Assembly: GCA_009760855.2 (NCBI GenBank)
Contig: WPIO01000006.1
Span: 9,340,001-9,404,000, forward strand
Reading direction: 5' to 3'
Origin: Cristatella mucedo
Taxonomy: Eukaryota; Bryozoa; Phylactolaemata; Cristatellidae
DNA: 64,000 nt
How positions within the stretch are numbered: position 1 is the stretch's first letter; every line of letters starts with the position of its first letter. The notes beneath the pieces are model-generated. The model was given only the letters and a program-made list of their open reading frames with translations. It ran no database searches and was not told the origin of the DNA. A program made the position numbers and the translations under genes. Shown piece after piece: positions 14,901-28,635 of this stretch.

Positions 14901-17900
14901 GCATGTTTAAGGCAGGTTTTCGTAGCACTGCCTACTTCAAGCTACACAAAATTGCTAAAATTCGGGCTTGCTTAGACAGAGATAGCACACCTAAACTGGT
15001 CCCTGCATTTGTAACATCCCGTCTTGACTCCTGTAGCTCCCGGCTTGCAGGTCTACCGGCCTTTAATAATCAAGCATATACGGTTAGTGCAAGACTTACT
15101 GCTTACTGGACTCCCTGCGTGTGCAATCAGGCGCTTAAAGCTGGTGCAAAACTCAGCAGCTCGGCTCGTCTGCCGTGACCGTCGCAGTTGCCACTTCACA
15201 CCACTTCTCACCAACCGGCACTGGCTTCCAGTCAAGCAACGCATAGACTTCAATGTTTTTGTCGCTCACTTTTAGGTCTATTCACTCTGAGGCTCCAGCC
15301 TACCTATCAGACCTACTGTCCCATCAGGCCGTCGTCACATACTCCCTCATCGTCACACAGGTTTTCTTAAGCTAATCGTTTAGCTGTACATCGTATGTAC
15401 CTCAAATCCTTTGGAGACCGTGCCTTTAGTTCGTATGCTCCCAAAGCCTGGAGCTCACTTCCAACTGGCGTCACGACATTCCCTGACTTGACCACATTTA
15501 AAAATAAACTAAAGACGTATCTATTTATCACAGTGTTTAGTTGGTCCATGTGATTCGTCCTGTTTGTGCTTATGCATGCTGACAATGTACATGCTGACAA
15601 TGTGCATGCTGTCCCTAACCATATTTGCATGCAGCCCCTGTGCATGTCACATCTAACCATGTTATGCTTGCTGTCATTCAGCAATCTACCACTATCCAGT
15701 GCAGGTCGGCAAGAAGTGGTGTCATGTGGAAAACACTGCGATCACGACAGACAAGCCTGGCTGCAGAGCTTTGCACCAGCTGTAAGCGCCACATTGCACA
15801 GGCCAGTAGGCAGCAGCAAGCAGTAAGTAACAGAGGTCAAGATGGAATGCCACAAATGCATGGAACAATTTAGACGCGGCATCCCTGTTAAAACAAGCCC
15901 GAATTTTAGCAATGTCATGTAGCTGAAAGTGGGGAGATGACTGTGGAGCTGATGTGGTCGTCTAATGAAAAGTCACATTGGAATAGGACACCTAGATTTC
16001 GTGGAGATTCGACAGGAGATACACTGGCAGAGGCGATTTTGATCGTTTACACCTTTTCAATTTCTTAATCACACTTGGTTTGCCAATAGCTAGTAAGTTG
16101 GCTTCATCATCCTTCAATATAAGAAAGTTTGCTGCCATCCATGTGCAGATTTCATCAATACATGCAGCAAGGGAGTTGAGAGAATTCGACGTGCAGGAGG
16201 GCTGGGAGGGATCAAAGCAAAGGTACAACTGAACGAAATCTGCAAAGAAGTGAAAGCCTAAATAGTGCCTGGCAATAAATCGGCGAGAGGGGCAGTATAA
16301 ACCGTGAAAAGAACGGGACCAAGCACAGAGCCCTGAGGTACCCCATATTTCAGCTCTTCGGATGAGCTTTGTACATTCGCATCAATACTCTGGAGTCTCC
16401 CGCTGAGATAAGACCTGAACCGTTGCAATGCAGTGCCAGTGATGCCCAGGCGAGATGAGAGGCAGTCAAGAAGGACTTGGTGATTGATAGTATCAAAAGC
16501 TGCCGTAAGATCGAACAACAGCTTGAAGTTTCAAGATATGAGTTCAGCTAATCTGCAAGACTCGTTCCAGTGTCTTTGATAGGAAAGGTAGACGGGAGTC
16601 TGGGCAGAAGCTGCTCAAATTCTCTCGGTCTGGTGTTGCTTTCTTGAGTAGTGACCTGACTGCAGCCATTTTGAAAGGTGCTGGGACATGACCAGAGGCT
16701 AATGACATATTTATGACGTTAGTTATCAAGGCATCGTAGAAGCAGGACAGTGGAAATAGGGTCCAGAGGACTAGCTGTCTTCTTTGAATGAGATATGAAC
16801 TTCAGGACGAGGTCACTAGTGACCTTGAATGTAGACATTGAGGTGCCACATGGAATTGAGGGACAGGGATCATGCTTCCTTTGCAGCAAATGTAAAGTGC
16901 ATAGAAAGAGATCAAGTTCTCTAAGGGTGCTATAACAAATCTATTATTACTACAAAACTCAACAAGAGTGGCAGGATGCTACAAGTCATTCCGATCAGAA
17001 TCTATCGTCACTACAGATGCGATCAGCAGGTAATTTGTGACCCCACTTTTGAATTCGCCCAGCCCGGAAATAACTACGTGGGTTAGGGGCAACTAATTCC
17101 ACAGCCTAGGCTAGGCATGAAAAACCCACGACAGATCAACAGGCAAGTTCGTGAGCCAGGCCAGACCACGACGGCCAAAAGGCACCAGCTTCCAACCTTC
17201 ACCCCCCCCCCCCCCCGGAGAAAAAGACGCCATTTCCATTTCTGCAAGACTTGCAGGGAAGATGAGGGAGATTGCAGCTTGCACTTCTACATGAAGTGCA
17301 AGGATCGATGCAGCATATTATGTACTTCTGCATGACGTGCAGGGGTCTGATCTGTTCTTCCGGAGTACATCGGGAACGAGTTTCAGTAGCCAAGTGTGCA
17401 TGCAAGTAACCAGGGCATGACTCAGCATCTCCATTCGTGTACGGATCCAGTCTTATCTGTGTATCTGGGAGCAACATTGTAGAGCCAGAGTCTAGTGGAT
17501 GACTGTTCAAAGGCCCGACATAGGCTGACATAGCTATCGGAGAGACTGCGAGCCTAATCTGAGAGCCATTTCATAGTGTTCCCTACCTCGATATTAAACA
17601 TTTGACTTGCAGCTGTGAGACAAGTTCCTATCGATATATAATTTTTTCCGAGGTCGAACTTAAGGCGGTTAGCCGGCAACAAAACCTTGATGACAGCCAC
17701 GAATGACACTGCTAAGCAATAGTGGTGGAAGACAGGCTACTTGAAGAAAGTATAGGCACATTTAGACACCGTCAGAATAGCAGAAGCATCAAAACCCACA
17801 GGCTTTGATGTCGTTGGTACAGAGCCATATAAATGACATGGAGAAATTGGCTAAGGACCGACCCCTATGGCAACCAGCAAGGAAATACCACTTATATGGC

Positions 17901-18673
17901 CAAGTAGCTGATGCAAGACAAGAAACCAAGTTATAACCACTTCATCCGAGACAAGTTCGAAAACAGATACTAGAACTACTACAACATACCAGGCACTCGG
18001 CTTCCATTCATTCAGGTAAACTTCCGGTCTCGTAGGGCCGTATTTATGTAGGTTTTCGTTCATGCCAACAGCACTGGGCTAGCAAGCTCTACCTGTTCGC
18101 TAGCTATAACTGCTCGACGTACTACCGTGCTGGTATAAATGCTAAAACTTCATGACCAACGCTGTGAGTTCGACTCCTACAGGAGGCAACTTGTTTGCTG
18201 CACACTGCAAGTGGTCTGAAAGCCGGCATGGCTCTTCTGCTGCTGCATACTTCTACACAAGGTCTTTGTAGACAGCCACTCTGTATCTACCATTTTTTTC
18301 TTCATATCACTTAATTTACCTTTTTCATACTAGTCATGCATAACTTGCACAAAAGTGGATACAGAGCAGCTATATGAAATGGGAGAGTTGATGTGACCCT
18401 CACTGCTAGTTTCGGGGGAGGGGTAGTGGTGGTGGGCTCAACACCCGAAGGCGACAGCTTCTCCTGCCTTTCTAGCAGCACTACAGGACGCATAAAAGCA
18501 TTTATGATGCAGACAAAATAATAATAATAACCATGACACATTTGCATAGTGCTCTCACTGAACTAAATCTCTTTCTAAGCACTTTGCATTTGCTGTTAAG
18601 GAAATGTATCACTTCGGTTCGTCATGAAATGCACAGCATCAGCATGCATAACTACACAATAGAAAATTAACAG

Positions 18674-18712
<39 letters not shown>

Positions 18713-21700
18713 CACTTGATAAAGTGCCCTCAGAGAACTCAATCTCTTTCTAGGCACTTTACATTTGGTGCAAAGGGAAATGCAATTGAATGGTGAGTAA
18801 TATCATGCTTGATAAACAACATGAATAACATGGTTAGGGGTGACATGCACAGGGTCAGCATGCAAATGTGGTTAGTAGCAGCATGCAAAGTGTCAGCACG
18901 CATAAGCACATCAAGGACGAATCACAGGGACCCACTAAATGCTGTCCTAAATAGGTGTGTTTTTAAGTTCTTTTTAAAGGGGGTCAAGTCAGGGGATGTT
19001 CTGACACAAGTCGCGAGGGAGTTCCAGGCTTTGGGAGCATGCGAACTAAATGCACGGTCTCCAAAGGATTTGAGGTTTGTACGAGGTATTGGTAGACTGT
19101 TGGATTCCGAGAGGAGGGTGGTACGATGCTTGGCCTGGTGGGGGAGTAGATCTGAGAGATAGGCTGGAGCCAAAGAATGAAGGGACCTAAAAGTGAGCGA
19201 CAAAACCTTGAAGTCAATCCGTTGCTTGACTGGTAGCCAGTGCAGGTCGGCGAGAAGTGGTGTAATGTGGCAGCTGCGCTGCTCACGACAGACAAGCCTA
19301 GCGGCAGAGTGTTGCACCAGCTGCAATCGCCTGATCGCACATGATCCAGCAAACGCTGTGAAGAACATGTGAGTTTCTAGCTTCGGTTAAAATGTCATCA
19401 ATTCAGGGGATGTCACGACGTCAGTCGGGAATGAGTTTCGGGCTTTGGGCGCATTGGTATTAAAGGCATGATCTCCAAAAGATTTGGGGTTGGTTCGAGC
19501 GACAGCTAACATGACTTAACCAATTTTCCATCGTACTAATTTCTGCAGCAGAGATACAAAACTGCCACGGCAGGTAGAAATCAGAGCAGACGATACAAAG
19601 GATCTGGTAATTACATGACTGACTCGAGCAGTGGGCAACCGAGATCATTTGGATCTGCAGCTTGCACAAAAGTAAATAAGCCAGTTCTGGTCTGGCCTTT
19701 TGCGGGCCAGTGCTTGACCTCAGTTAGTCCGACCACGTAAGTTTTACTGCATGCTTTATCTCGGCAACTCACTGGACGATAAACATTTGTCAGCTGTCGT
19801 TACAGCAATGTTATGCACCTAGTTTCTCTTTGTGGGGTGGCAGATCGAGACTGTCTTTCAAGCAGACCTCAGATTTTTAAGATCACAACAGCCAACTGGT
19901 GCCTTTAATTAATACCCAGGCGTCTGTAAGACCGGAAGACCTGCCGCCCTGGCAAGTGCTCGTTGAGGCAGCAGTCATGAATTGAAGCGACCTGCTATAG
20001 TGACATGACGTTTATTCGCTGCTGCCCTGGAAAACTTTGCAATTTGCTGCACCACTCACACACGACTTTCCCTCCAGAGTGGAGACAACTAGTGAAAGCA
20101 GAAAAGATCTCGGGTTTTCGGCTTTAAGATGTCGGCCGATAGATCTGGAGCTGGAAGTACGAGGTGCTTAAATCTTGCTGACCATAAGACTTGTGTGTCG
20201 GTCGAATTGACACAGTACTTGACACAGCGAGTGGTGCAGCACCGTGCCCTTGCATCGATTGCAGTAAGACAGCCAACTAAAGGCAGCTTCAAAACTCCAC
20301 GCCATGCCTCCTCACCCCGAATATACTTACAGGTTTGTTATGGCAAGGGGCTACGGGTTGTAGAGCGACTGAATAGCAGCATGCAATACGAAAGGTAATT
20401 GACTACAGATTGGTAATTGGCTGCAGACTATAGACAAGGGGACTTCAGTTGTTTGTGGTATTTTTGCCTTCACTCGTGAGGAAGGAGGGCTAGCAAACTA
20501 GAAATAGCCCACCGAACGAGATTTGGCTGGCTCTGGACAATAATATAAAAAAATATTCACATTGTCCCCTTAAGAAAACCGATTTCTTTCGGGACACTTT
20601 GCAATTTCCAAAAGGAAGCATGTCAACTGGCTATTCATAACAAGCACAGTTTCATAAGACGGTGCTAAAAAGGAAAATTCACTCGGCCGGAGCAGGGCTA
20701 TGAGGAGAGGGATAGGTTTTTAGCTTCTTTTTGAATTTTATCAAAGCAGATGACACGATGTCAATCATCGGTATACGAGCTTCAAGCTTTAGGAGCAAAG
20801 GAACTGACGGCAGCATGGTCTCCAGCAAGGATTCACAGTCCGCCAGAGGCACAATCAAATGACCGCCGAAGTCCGAGTCAGAGCTGCGTAAATCGACGGA
20901 AAGCTGAAGGATGGGTAAGTAATCCAGAGTGATCGAGGCCCATAGAGGGTCCTGAGGGTGAGCGACAAGCCTTAAAGTCGATGAGCTGCTTGATGGGGAG
21001 CAAGTGCCGATTAATGAGAGCTGGTGCAACGTGGCAGTTGCAACGCTTACATCAGACAAGCCCGGATGCCAAGTTTTGTACCTGTTGCACACTATTGCTC
21101 AAGCAGGAAGATCTGCACGTGGTAAGTTACACAGATCTAGCTGAAAAGTCACGAACGCATGGACCAGCTTGGAACGGCACGTCCTAACTGTATTTAAGTA
21201 TGCCCGAGTTTTTTCACTGTTACGCAAGTGAAAATAATATCAATACATTTGTATAACGCCATCACTCAGAGAACTGAATCTCTTCTCTTTCTTCTTCTTT
21301 CTAGACACTTTACAGATCGAATCACAAAGACCCACCAAATGCTGTAATATAAAGGTGTGTTTTAAGCCTCTTTTTAAATGTTGTAAAGTCAGGGGACGTA
21401 GAATAATAATGGACGTTGGATAATATTATGTAAAATAGGCAGGCTAGACTTAGGAGTTGATTCAGTCATCTAGTAGACATGATTTTGGAAGAGGAAACCA
21501 AGATTCTGAGCCGAGTAAGTCACCAGGAGATAAAAAAATACTAGTTGATTTAACGGCCTCTTTTGCATAGCGACAGAGGAGCCTTTATGGCTATTACCAC
21601 CGCTTGTAGCAACGATAAAGGATCGACCACCGCAAGATTCGAACCCACGACCTCGGGATCGAGGTCGAGAAAAGCAACCGTCTTACCTAGTGTGCCATAA

Positions 21701-22749
21701 CGGATCCCCGTGATATGCTAGTCAAACCAATTTTGAACGCTGGGCTTTCAAATTTCTGAGCAACAATAGGTTAGTTCACCCATAATTGGCCAGCTGGTTT
21801 ATCGTCTTTTAATTTGTGAATGCTTGCTGCCATCCCTGTGCAAATGTTAGCGATACATGATGCATAGATATAGCCTGGATAGAGATTAGGCTCTCTTAGG
21901 ATGCTTTAAAAGGAAAACATTTTTGACTGCCACTTAGCGAGGCTTTACAAATCACATTGTCACTACTCGATATGAGGAATGAGTACCACAAGAGCACAAT
22001 GGCTGCAGCAAAAGTTAAACTCTTGGTACAGAAAGATTTTGTAGAATTGCTCCATCTGAAAATGCCTAGTAGCAATGCAAGCAGAAGTGCAAGCATGGCA
22101 ACGGCTGGATGGCACAATTCTTTGATGCTCTAGCGATAAGGAACTGGATGCTCGACTAGCCTGTCTGTGCAATGCCAACACACACTAGCTGACTAGACAG
22201 CGACAGTGCCGAAAGTGAGCTAAAAAAAGGTACATTTGTAGGTTTTGAAAATTACTGTACGTTCGTATATCCTTTGGCGACTAGTAGTCCCCATCCATAT
22301 TTCAATCACATTTTATTGCTTAGCCGGTCTTCACATATCAGCTGATGTAACAGGTACAAGACTGACCACATTTTATGAATACATATACACCATTTACGCC
22401 GGGAATCAAATTACTATATGGCCATCAGCTACGAATGGTGAGCCGCGATGGTACACTAGTTAAGGCGGTTGCTTTCACGACCTCGGTTCCGAGGTCGGGG
22501 GATCGATTCCTGTGGTGGGCGATCCTTTATCGTCACTGCAAGCGGTGCTGATAGCCGTAAAGGCCCTTCTATCGCTATACAAAAGAGGCTGTTTAATCAG
22601 CTAGGATTTATTTACTTATTTATTTAAAAATTCAACCAAAAGAGAAAGCTCATAAGTGCTGCAGTCAGTAAACCTTCAAGCAACGACTTTCATGGGCTCG
22701 AACCATAGTGGTGAACACGGCCAGGGATGTGCCAACTAGCTGCACTCAG

Positions 22750-22783
<34 letters not shown>

Positions 22784-25700
22784 TTATTTATTTATTTATA
22801 TATATTTATATATCTTCCTTTCTTCCCCTCTCTTCCTCTCTCTCAGCTTGCTTTCTGCCTGTTTTCCTTCATTTCCCCCAAAAGAGACCAAATAGCCATG
22901 ACCACCTTGATCAACTACCAGATTAACTCGTCGACTAATCTAATAGACCACAATACCACGGAAGCCGTCCATAGTCTCTTCACTGTGTCATTCATTGTAG
23001 CACTTACCACCACTAGCTTAAATGCATCACAGCCTGAACGACATGGAGGACATGCGAAATCTAGACAAACAGCCTCACTTTTCAGGGCACAAAGGAAAGT
23101 CACCTCTGCTGGGTGGTCCTGCATCATGTTACTAACCAGCTGGTGGCAGTCAATCTTCTTGTGTATACTTTATTAAGACGCATGATTCCTTGCATATCAT
23201 TAGTCCTTGGTTAATTTAGTCTTTTGCAGCAAGTTGTAACGTGCCGGGATAGGGATTTGGCTCTCTTAGGGCATTATACAAACTACTTAATGAATATAAA
23301 TGCCAAGATGGTACCAGTGGAATTATTGCCGGCCGTCTAGGCGCTCTTGGGCGGCTGCCTAGCCTACCGAATGCGCTGCCCACCCAAAGATGAGGCAGTA
23401 GAGGATGCTCCCCGCCGTTGGGTCGTTGGCTGACTGCTCGGTGAATGCGCAAAGACCCGGCAAGAAGCTGCCGGCCGGAGGCCGTTGGAGACAGACTGCA
23501 GTCGCTTGAACAATCCAAAGGGCCACTGAATCATCGGTCCATGAGTGTCCATGTCATGTGCAGGCTGCTTTTTGCATTCAATGGTGGTGCAGTTATGACT
23601 GAGCACGGATTCATCATCGTGTGGCTGCCATTGCTGCAGCTGCAGACCTGCGCCGGTGCGATAGCAGCATTAGCATGGCCTCAAACGGTGCCACAGGTAG
23701 GCCAGGCGGTCACGCCCACATGTACTGGCCAGCCAGACTCGTCCCAGCAGCAGCCACCAGGCCGGCCGGCAGTCGCTCGGCAGTCACGGGCAGACAGCTG
23801 GTGTGCACAGAACAATCGAAGCAACCAGACAAAGGGAGGAGACCAGACGAGACGACGCAGGCATCTAAGCAGGCACAAAGACACGCCTGCTGCGCCGCCT
23901 GTGCAATGGTAGCTGTGGGTTGTGTGAGGCCTGGCGGCTGGGCCAACGCCGTCGCCGTAGGGCGAGCAGGCGCTTGAGCTCCGTTCTTGCGACCTCTCGC
24001 TTGCTGGCCTAAGGACAGCAGTGGGGCTGTCGGCCATGGATGCCTCGAGCTACCACGGCGATCACGAGCACCCACTGCAAAAGGGCCTGCGAAGAGGGCC
24101 CTACAGGAGGGTAGCAGAGAGCGTGGGCGAGTGAGTCGGACGTGACGTGCACGTGGCGGCAGGCATGCATGCATCCCAGCAGCTCGGCTTGCACACCCGG
24201 GCGCCAGACAGACGAACAGGAAGCAGCTGATGGTAGGTCAATTTTCGAAAACCACCTCCCAGTCTGATAATGGTCTCGGTCACACGTGTAACCAGGCAGT
24301 AAAACTGGGGGGGGGGGGGTGGGGTGGCTGCCAAACAAGAGGGCCTAGTCAGCCATACCGGCTGAAGGCCAATCCGTGCAGCGCTTACAGCAGCTGCCCC
24401 GACGGAAAGGGGGGGGGGAGAGGTAGGGAATGGGAAGGGCAGACGAAGGGGGGGGAGGTAGGGGAAGAAGAGAGGAAGGAGAGAAGGGAAGGAGGAGCAG
24501 GGAAAGGGGGAGGAAAGAGGAGGGAGATCAGTGCCCGGCCTCCGCCTTGGGGCTAAGCTAATAAATAAGGCTGAGAGCAGCACTGGGTGGCAATGCTACA
24601 GCACAGCCGGCAATGCCATCGAGTGCAGCCATCCACCAGCCGAGCTTGTTTGGTGCTCGGGCAAGGAAAACAGCAGAGAGCTCTTCCTGCTGACCTTGCT
24701 CGCGCGCAGTGATGCCTGCCACCTAACAGCTGCAGCGGTCCACCGTTCGGCCGACTACACGCACGATGCTCGGCACAGTGTTGGGAAAGCTCACTCGAAT
24801 GCACATAGGCTCCAAGCTCCAAGTGCCCAGGACTGCGGCAGAGGCAGAGCAGCAGTGGCAGGGCACAGCCTAGTAGGCCGCCCCTTAGGGGGGGGGGGGA
24901 GGAGGAGCTCCGCCGGCCGGCGGCGGGCCAGTGCCAGTACCTGCACCGAAGAAGAAGCCTGCCTGGTGTGCGATCATGCAGCGTATCGCCGACCTTGCTT
25001 CCTTCCAGGTCCGCAACGGTGTCCTGCAGCACGCGCGATAGGCGGGCCAGCTCGGCTCATGCTCTGGCTGCGGCGCCGAGCTGAGTCTTTGAGCTTCTGC
25101 CGACAAAAGGCGCCTAGCACGCCTGGCGGGCTGCTGCGCTGCTGTCGCCGACCAACCGAAGCAGAGGTGGAGCAGCGCTCGGCCAAAGGCCTCGGCAGCA
25201 GGTGCAAGTAAGCTCTTAACAAGTGGAGTAGCAGACTCAACAGCATCATCTCTACAGCAACATTGCATATTGTACCTTAACACCTTTCACTTGCTTGCAG
25301 CAGACAATTTAAAATTGTATGTCAGTCATATTAATAATACATTGGTATAGCCCCCCTGCAGGACTCGAACTCACGACATAGGTCGTGACTCCAAGTAAAT
25401 TACTGCTGGTCTAAGATTCACCCTGGCAGCTCTGTTTGTTATCTACGGTACACTAGGCCACTCTTGTTTCGGACAAGATTTTGACTGGGAGCCCGGCAGG
25501 GCTGGGCGTGGAGCTAATTTTTGGTGGGTATAACTTCAGGGGTCCGGCGGTGAGGCTAAGTCTCATTCAGTCTTTCGTTTGTGTTCCCTTTTGGTATCAA
25601 AAATAATCTACGAATCATGAAACATTAAAACCCTTGACAATGATGCTGTGCACACGGAAATGTCTTCCTTATTATGCTGCTCAACCCATTATCCGACCAG

Positions 25701-26476
25701 CCCTCATTGGTGGATAGCTACAACACGACACTAGCTGCCGTTCTAAACAAGTTTGCTCATAAGATTACACACAGTGTAATCTCTTAGCCACATGACCAGC
25801 CGTTCACTGCAGACATTAAACTAAAAGTTCTGCTAAACCCAAGCTCGAGAAAGCCTACACAAGATGAGGACCGACTGCCTGCCGACTACCAACCGAGGAC
25901 TGTTACAGATCGTACCAACCCATCCTAGCTAGAGCCAAGTCAAGCGTCTACAAAATGGAGTGCAATCACAAATGCTCAATCCAAAAATGCTGACTCCATA
26001 TTATTATCGAATATGCTTATCATTATCAAATAGTTTAAAGGCACGTGTGCCCTTCTTCTATAGCCGTTTCGAGGCTGAGACGTCTTAGTGTTTCAATCAG
26101 GAACGAAATTGTTTCACTTTTTTTCTTGAATCAGCTTGACAGAGCCATGCTTGGCCCGTGACCTTCTGCAGAACACGACGTAGGTCAACGTTTGCCACTA
26201 CCCTCTTTCAAATGTACGGTTAGCTCAACAACGACAGTCTCCGAGACATTACATTAAATTGAGATTTCCTTTAGACCAGGAACTTCACGAGCCTGCGAGG
26301 CTGCGTGAGTGTCAGACCTAGTTTCGTCGAGCCGACATTTTCTGTATAAGCAGCTGCTAATTCTTGACAGTTCTGGTGCTTACGTACGGACACTTTCCGA
26401 TTGAATTTTGCAAAAGGCGAGCTCGAGCGCCTGATCCTTGGCAGTTTTCGACGCACATCTGATCTACTCCTAGCAC

Positions 26477-26509
<33 letters not shown>

Positions 26510-28599
26510 CCAATATCTTCTTCATGTCTTTTACTCACATCCTAGCCTCACCTAAACTACTCACTTGCATTTTGGCTGACTCTTCACAAATAACTTTCAA
26601 TTTCTTTCCGAGAAGTATGATTAATAGGGAGAAGAAAATTTCAGATTTAAGTGTATATCTGTTTACATGCGCGCGAAGTAAAGACAACTCACCTGGTATT
26701 CCTTAAGTCGATCACAGTGAGACTTCCGTCCTCGGAGCCACAAACAGCAATCACATCGGTGATAAAGCTGCAGCAATTTACGCTGTTTGAGCATTTGATG
26801 TCAAATATCTAAAATGCAATTTCCTTGGTTATAGAAAATGACCACAGTGGCCAAGGAAGACATGTGCTCAACACTAGTGCAATTTGAGTATAGCTCCGGC
26901 AGCTAATCTGAAAATGGCACCGCACCAGTTCAATTTGAAACAAGTCTGATACAGAGGTGAGCAGTGGGACCACTTTGATCAAGATATACGTCAGCCCAGC
27001 TTTCACGTAAAATGCAAATCAAACCTCAATCTGTGACTCAAACCCAATAACCCGAGGCTGTTCATGGGCTTTGGAGCCCTCATTGCCAGCCAATCAGACT
27101 CTCATGGCAAGAAGCCGACTGCATTTGATGCCTGGTTGGCGCAGAGCATTACAATACCTAAGACTAGATTGAAACACAAGTAGTTGAGTTGCTTGGTTAC
27201 TTTTTAGTCTAGAATAATTGTCTGCTCAAGGTTTGTTTTAATAATGAGCTGTCACAGAACCAGCATACTAGTTCTCCTAGCAGTGCTATAGAAAGGAAAA
27301 TGAAAATGGTGCATGATGATCGACTGGTAACCAAGAGGTACCAGGTTCACGGCCTGGCCTCCAGCTCACTGAGCTTTAATAATAATAATAATAATAATAA
27401 TCCTAGCTGATTAAACAGCCTCTTTTTGTATAGCGACGGAAGAGCCTTTACGGCTTTCACAACTGCTTGCAGTGGCGATAAGGGATCGCCCACCGCAGGA
27501 ATCGAACCCACGACCTCGGGACCGAGGTCGTGAAAGCAACCGCCTTACCTAGTGTGCCACCACGTCTCACGAGCTTTGGTGACTCAGAAGATTAGGCATT
27601 ACAGTTTCAAACAATTTTGTGGAGCAATTTCCGTAGTCACGAAGTTGTCTTTTCAAACATTTGTCACAACAGCAGGTCTGCTACCCTTCTTGGAAGTGTT
27701 CATGCAAACACAATACACAACTGGAAGCTGTGAAGAATCTTTTCGTTATGACCAAGTAGCACTTGGATCAGCAGGACAGAGTGGCTTTGCAAATTCACCG
27801 AGGATTAAGAACTTGTATTGAGCCCAATCTTGCAAGTGGGTTTTAATCCACATCTCCATCTTCAATAACATCGCTATGCAACTTATTTCCGGTATTCTAG
27901 TGGTGCAACTTGGCAAGCGCTTGATAAATAATGCGTATCTTATGGGAAAATACTTTAGTAACTGTAAGTTCAGTTTGCAATTGCAATTTTTCAGCATAAT
28001 AGGCATAACAAAAGCCAAACATTAATGAGAGCACAAATGCACTGGTACCATCAAAACCCATAGTTATGTATTTTGTAGAACTAAACAGGACTTCGCCTGA
28101 ATCAGTTGTCACGTCATGCAACAGTTGACAAATGAAAGGCCGACGAACAAGCTAGGCCAGCATTTTCTAGTCGGATCGCCAGGCTTCAGCTGATATCTAT
28201 GGTCGTTCGTATGGAGAGAGGGCCCAGGACTCAATGCAATAACTGGCGGTCAATGAGCCCATTATGGCACCCATTAAATGCTCGATCTCAATTACTGATC
28301 TCTGAGTTGCTCAGAAAGAGCTAAACGGTTCACACTGATTAGCTTCAAGTCATCTGTGCATGAACGCAAAGAAACTAACCAGCCCATTCACTTCCTTCAG
28401 CCCAACAAACTAGCGTGTCAAACACGGCAGTGACACAAACCAGCCTTTTCAAATCTTTGCAAAAACGACAAACAGACCAAATATTTACAGATAAAGCCGT
28501 CCACAACTTCATAAAGCCACAGAGACCAATTGGGTGTTGTGCTGGACAGCTTTCTATACCACACTCAAAGCCACTTCTGATGTGCACACAGTAGCCGAA

Positions 28600-28635
<36 letters not shown>

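Noticed and set aside
22915-23127. 70-codon minus frame ending at a GTAAGT donor (HPAEVTFLCALKSEAVCLDF)
   Set aside because: Looks protein-like, but no acceptor of quality precedes it and it does not fit the PAAF1 sequence or phase.
23364-23912. Overlapping open frames at 23445-23912 (plus) and 23364-23606 (minus)
   Set aside because: Both strands are open, no family recognised, and splice sites are not convincing.
24786-24825. 38-nt micro-exon with good acceptor and GTGAGC donor on minus
   Set aside because: Including it between the last two PAAF1 exons would break the reading frame and separate the GDGS motif.
24531-25211. 226-codon plus frame antisense to a PAAF1 exon
   Set aside because: Antisense shadow of a GC-rich segment; no domain, while the minus strand carries the in-phase PAAF1 exon.
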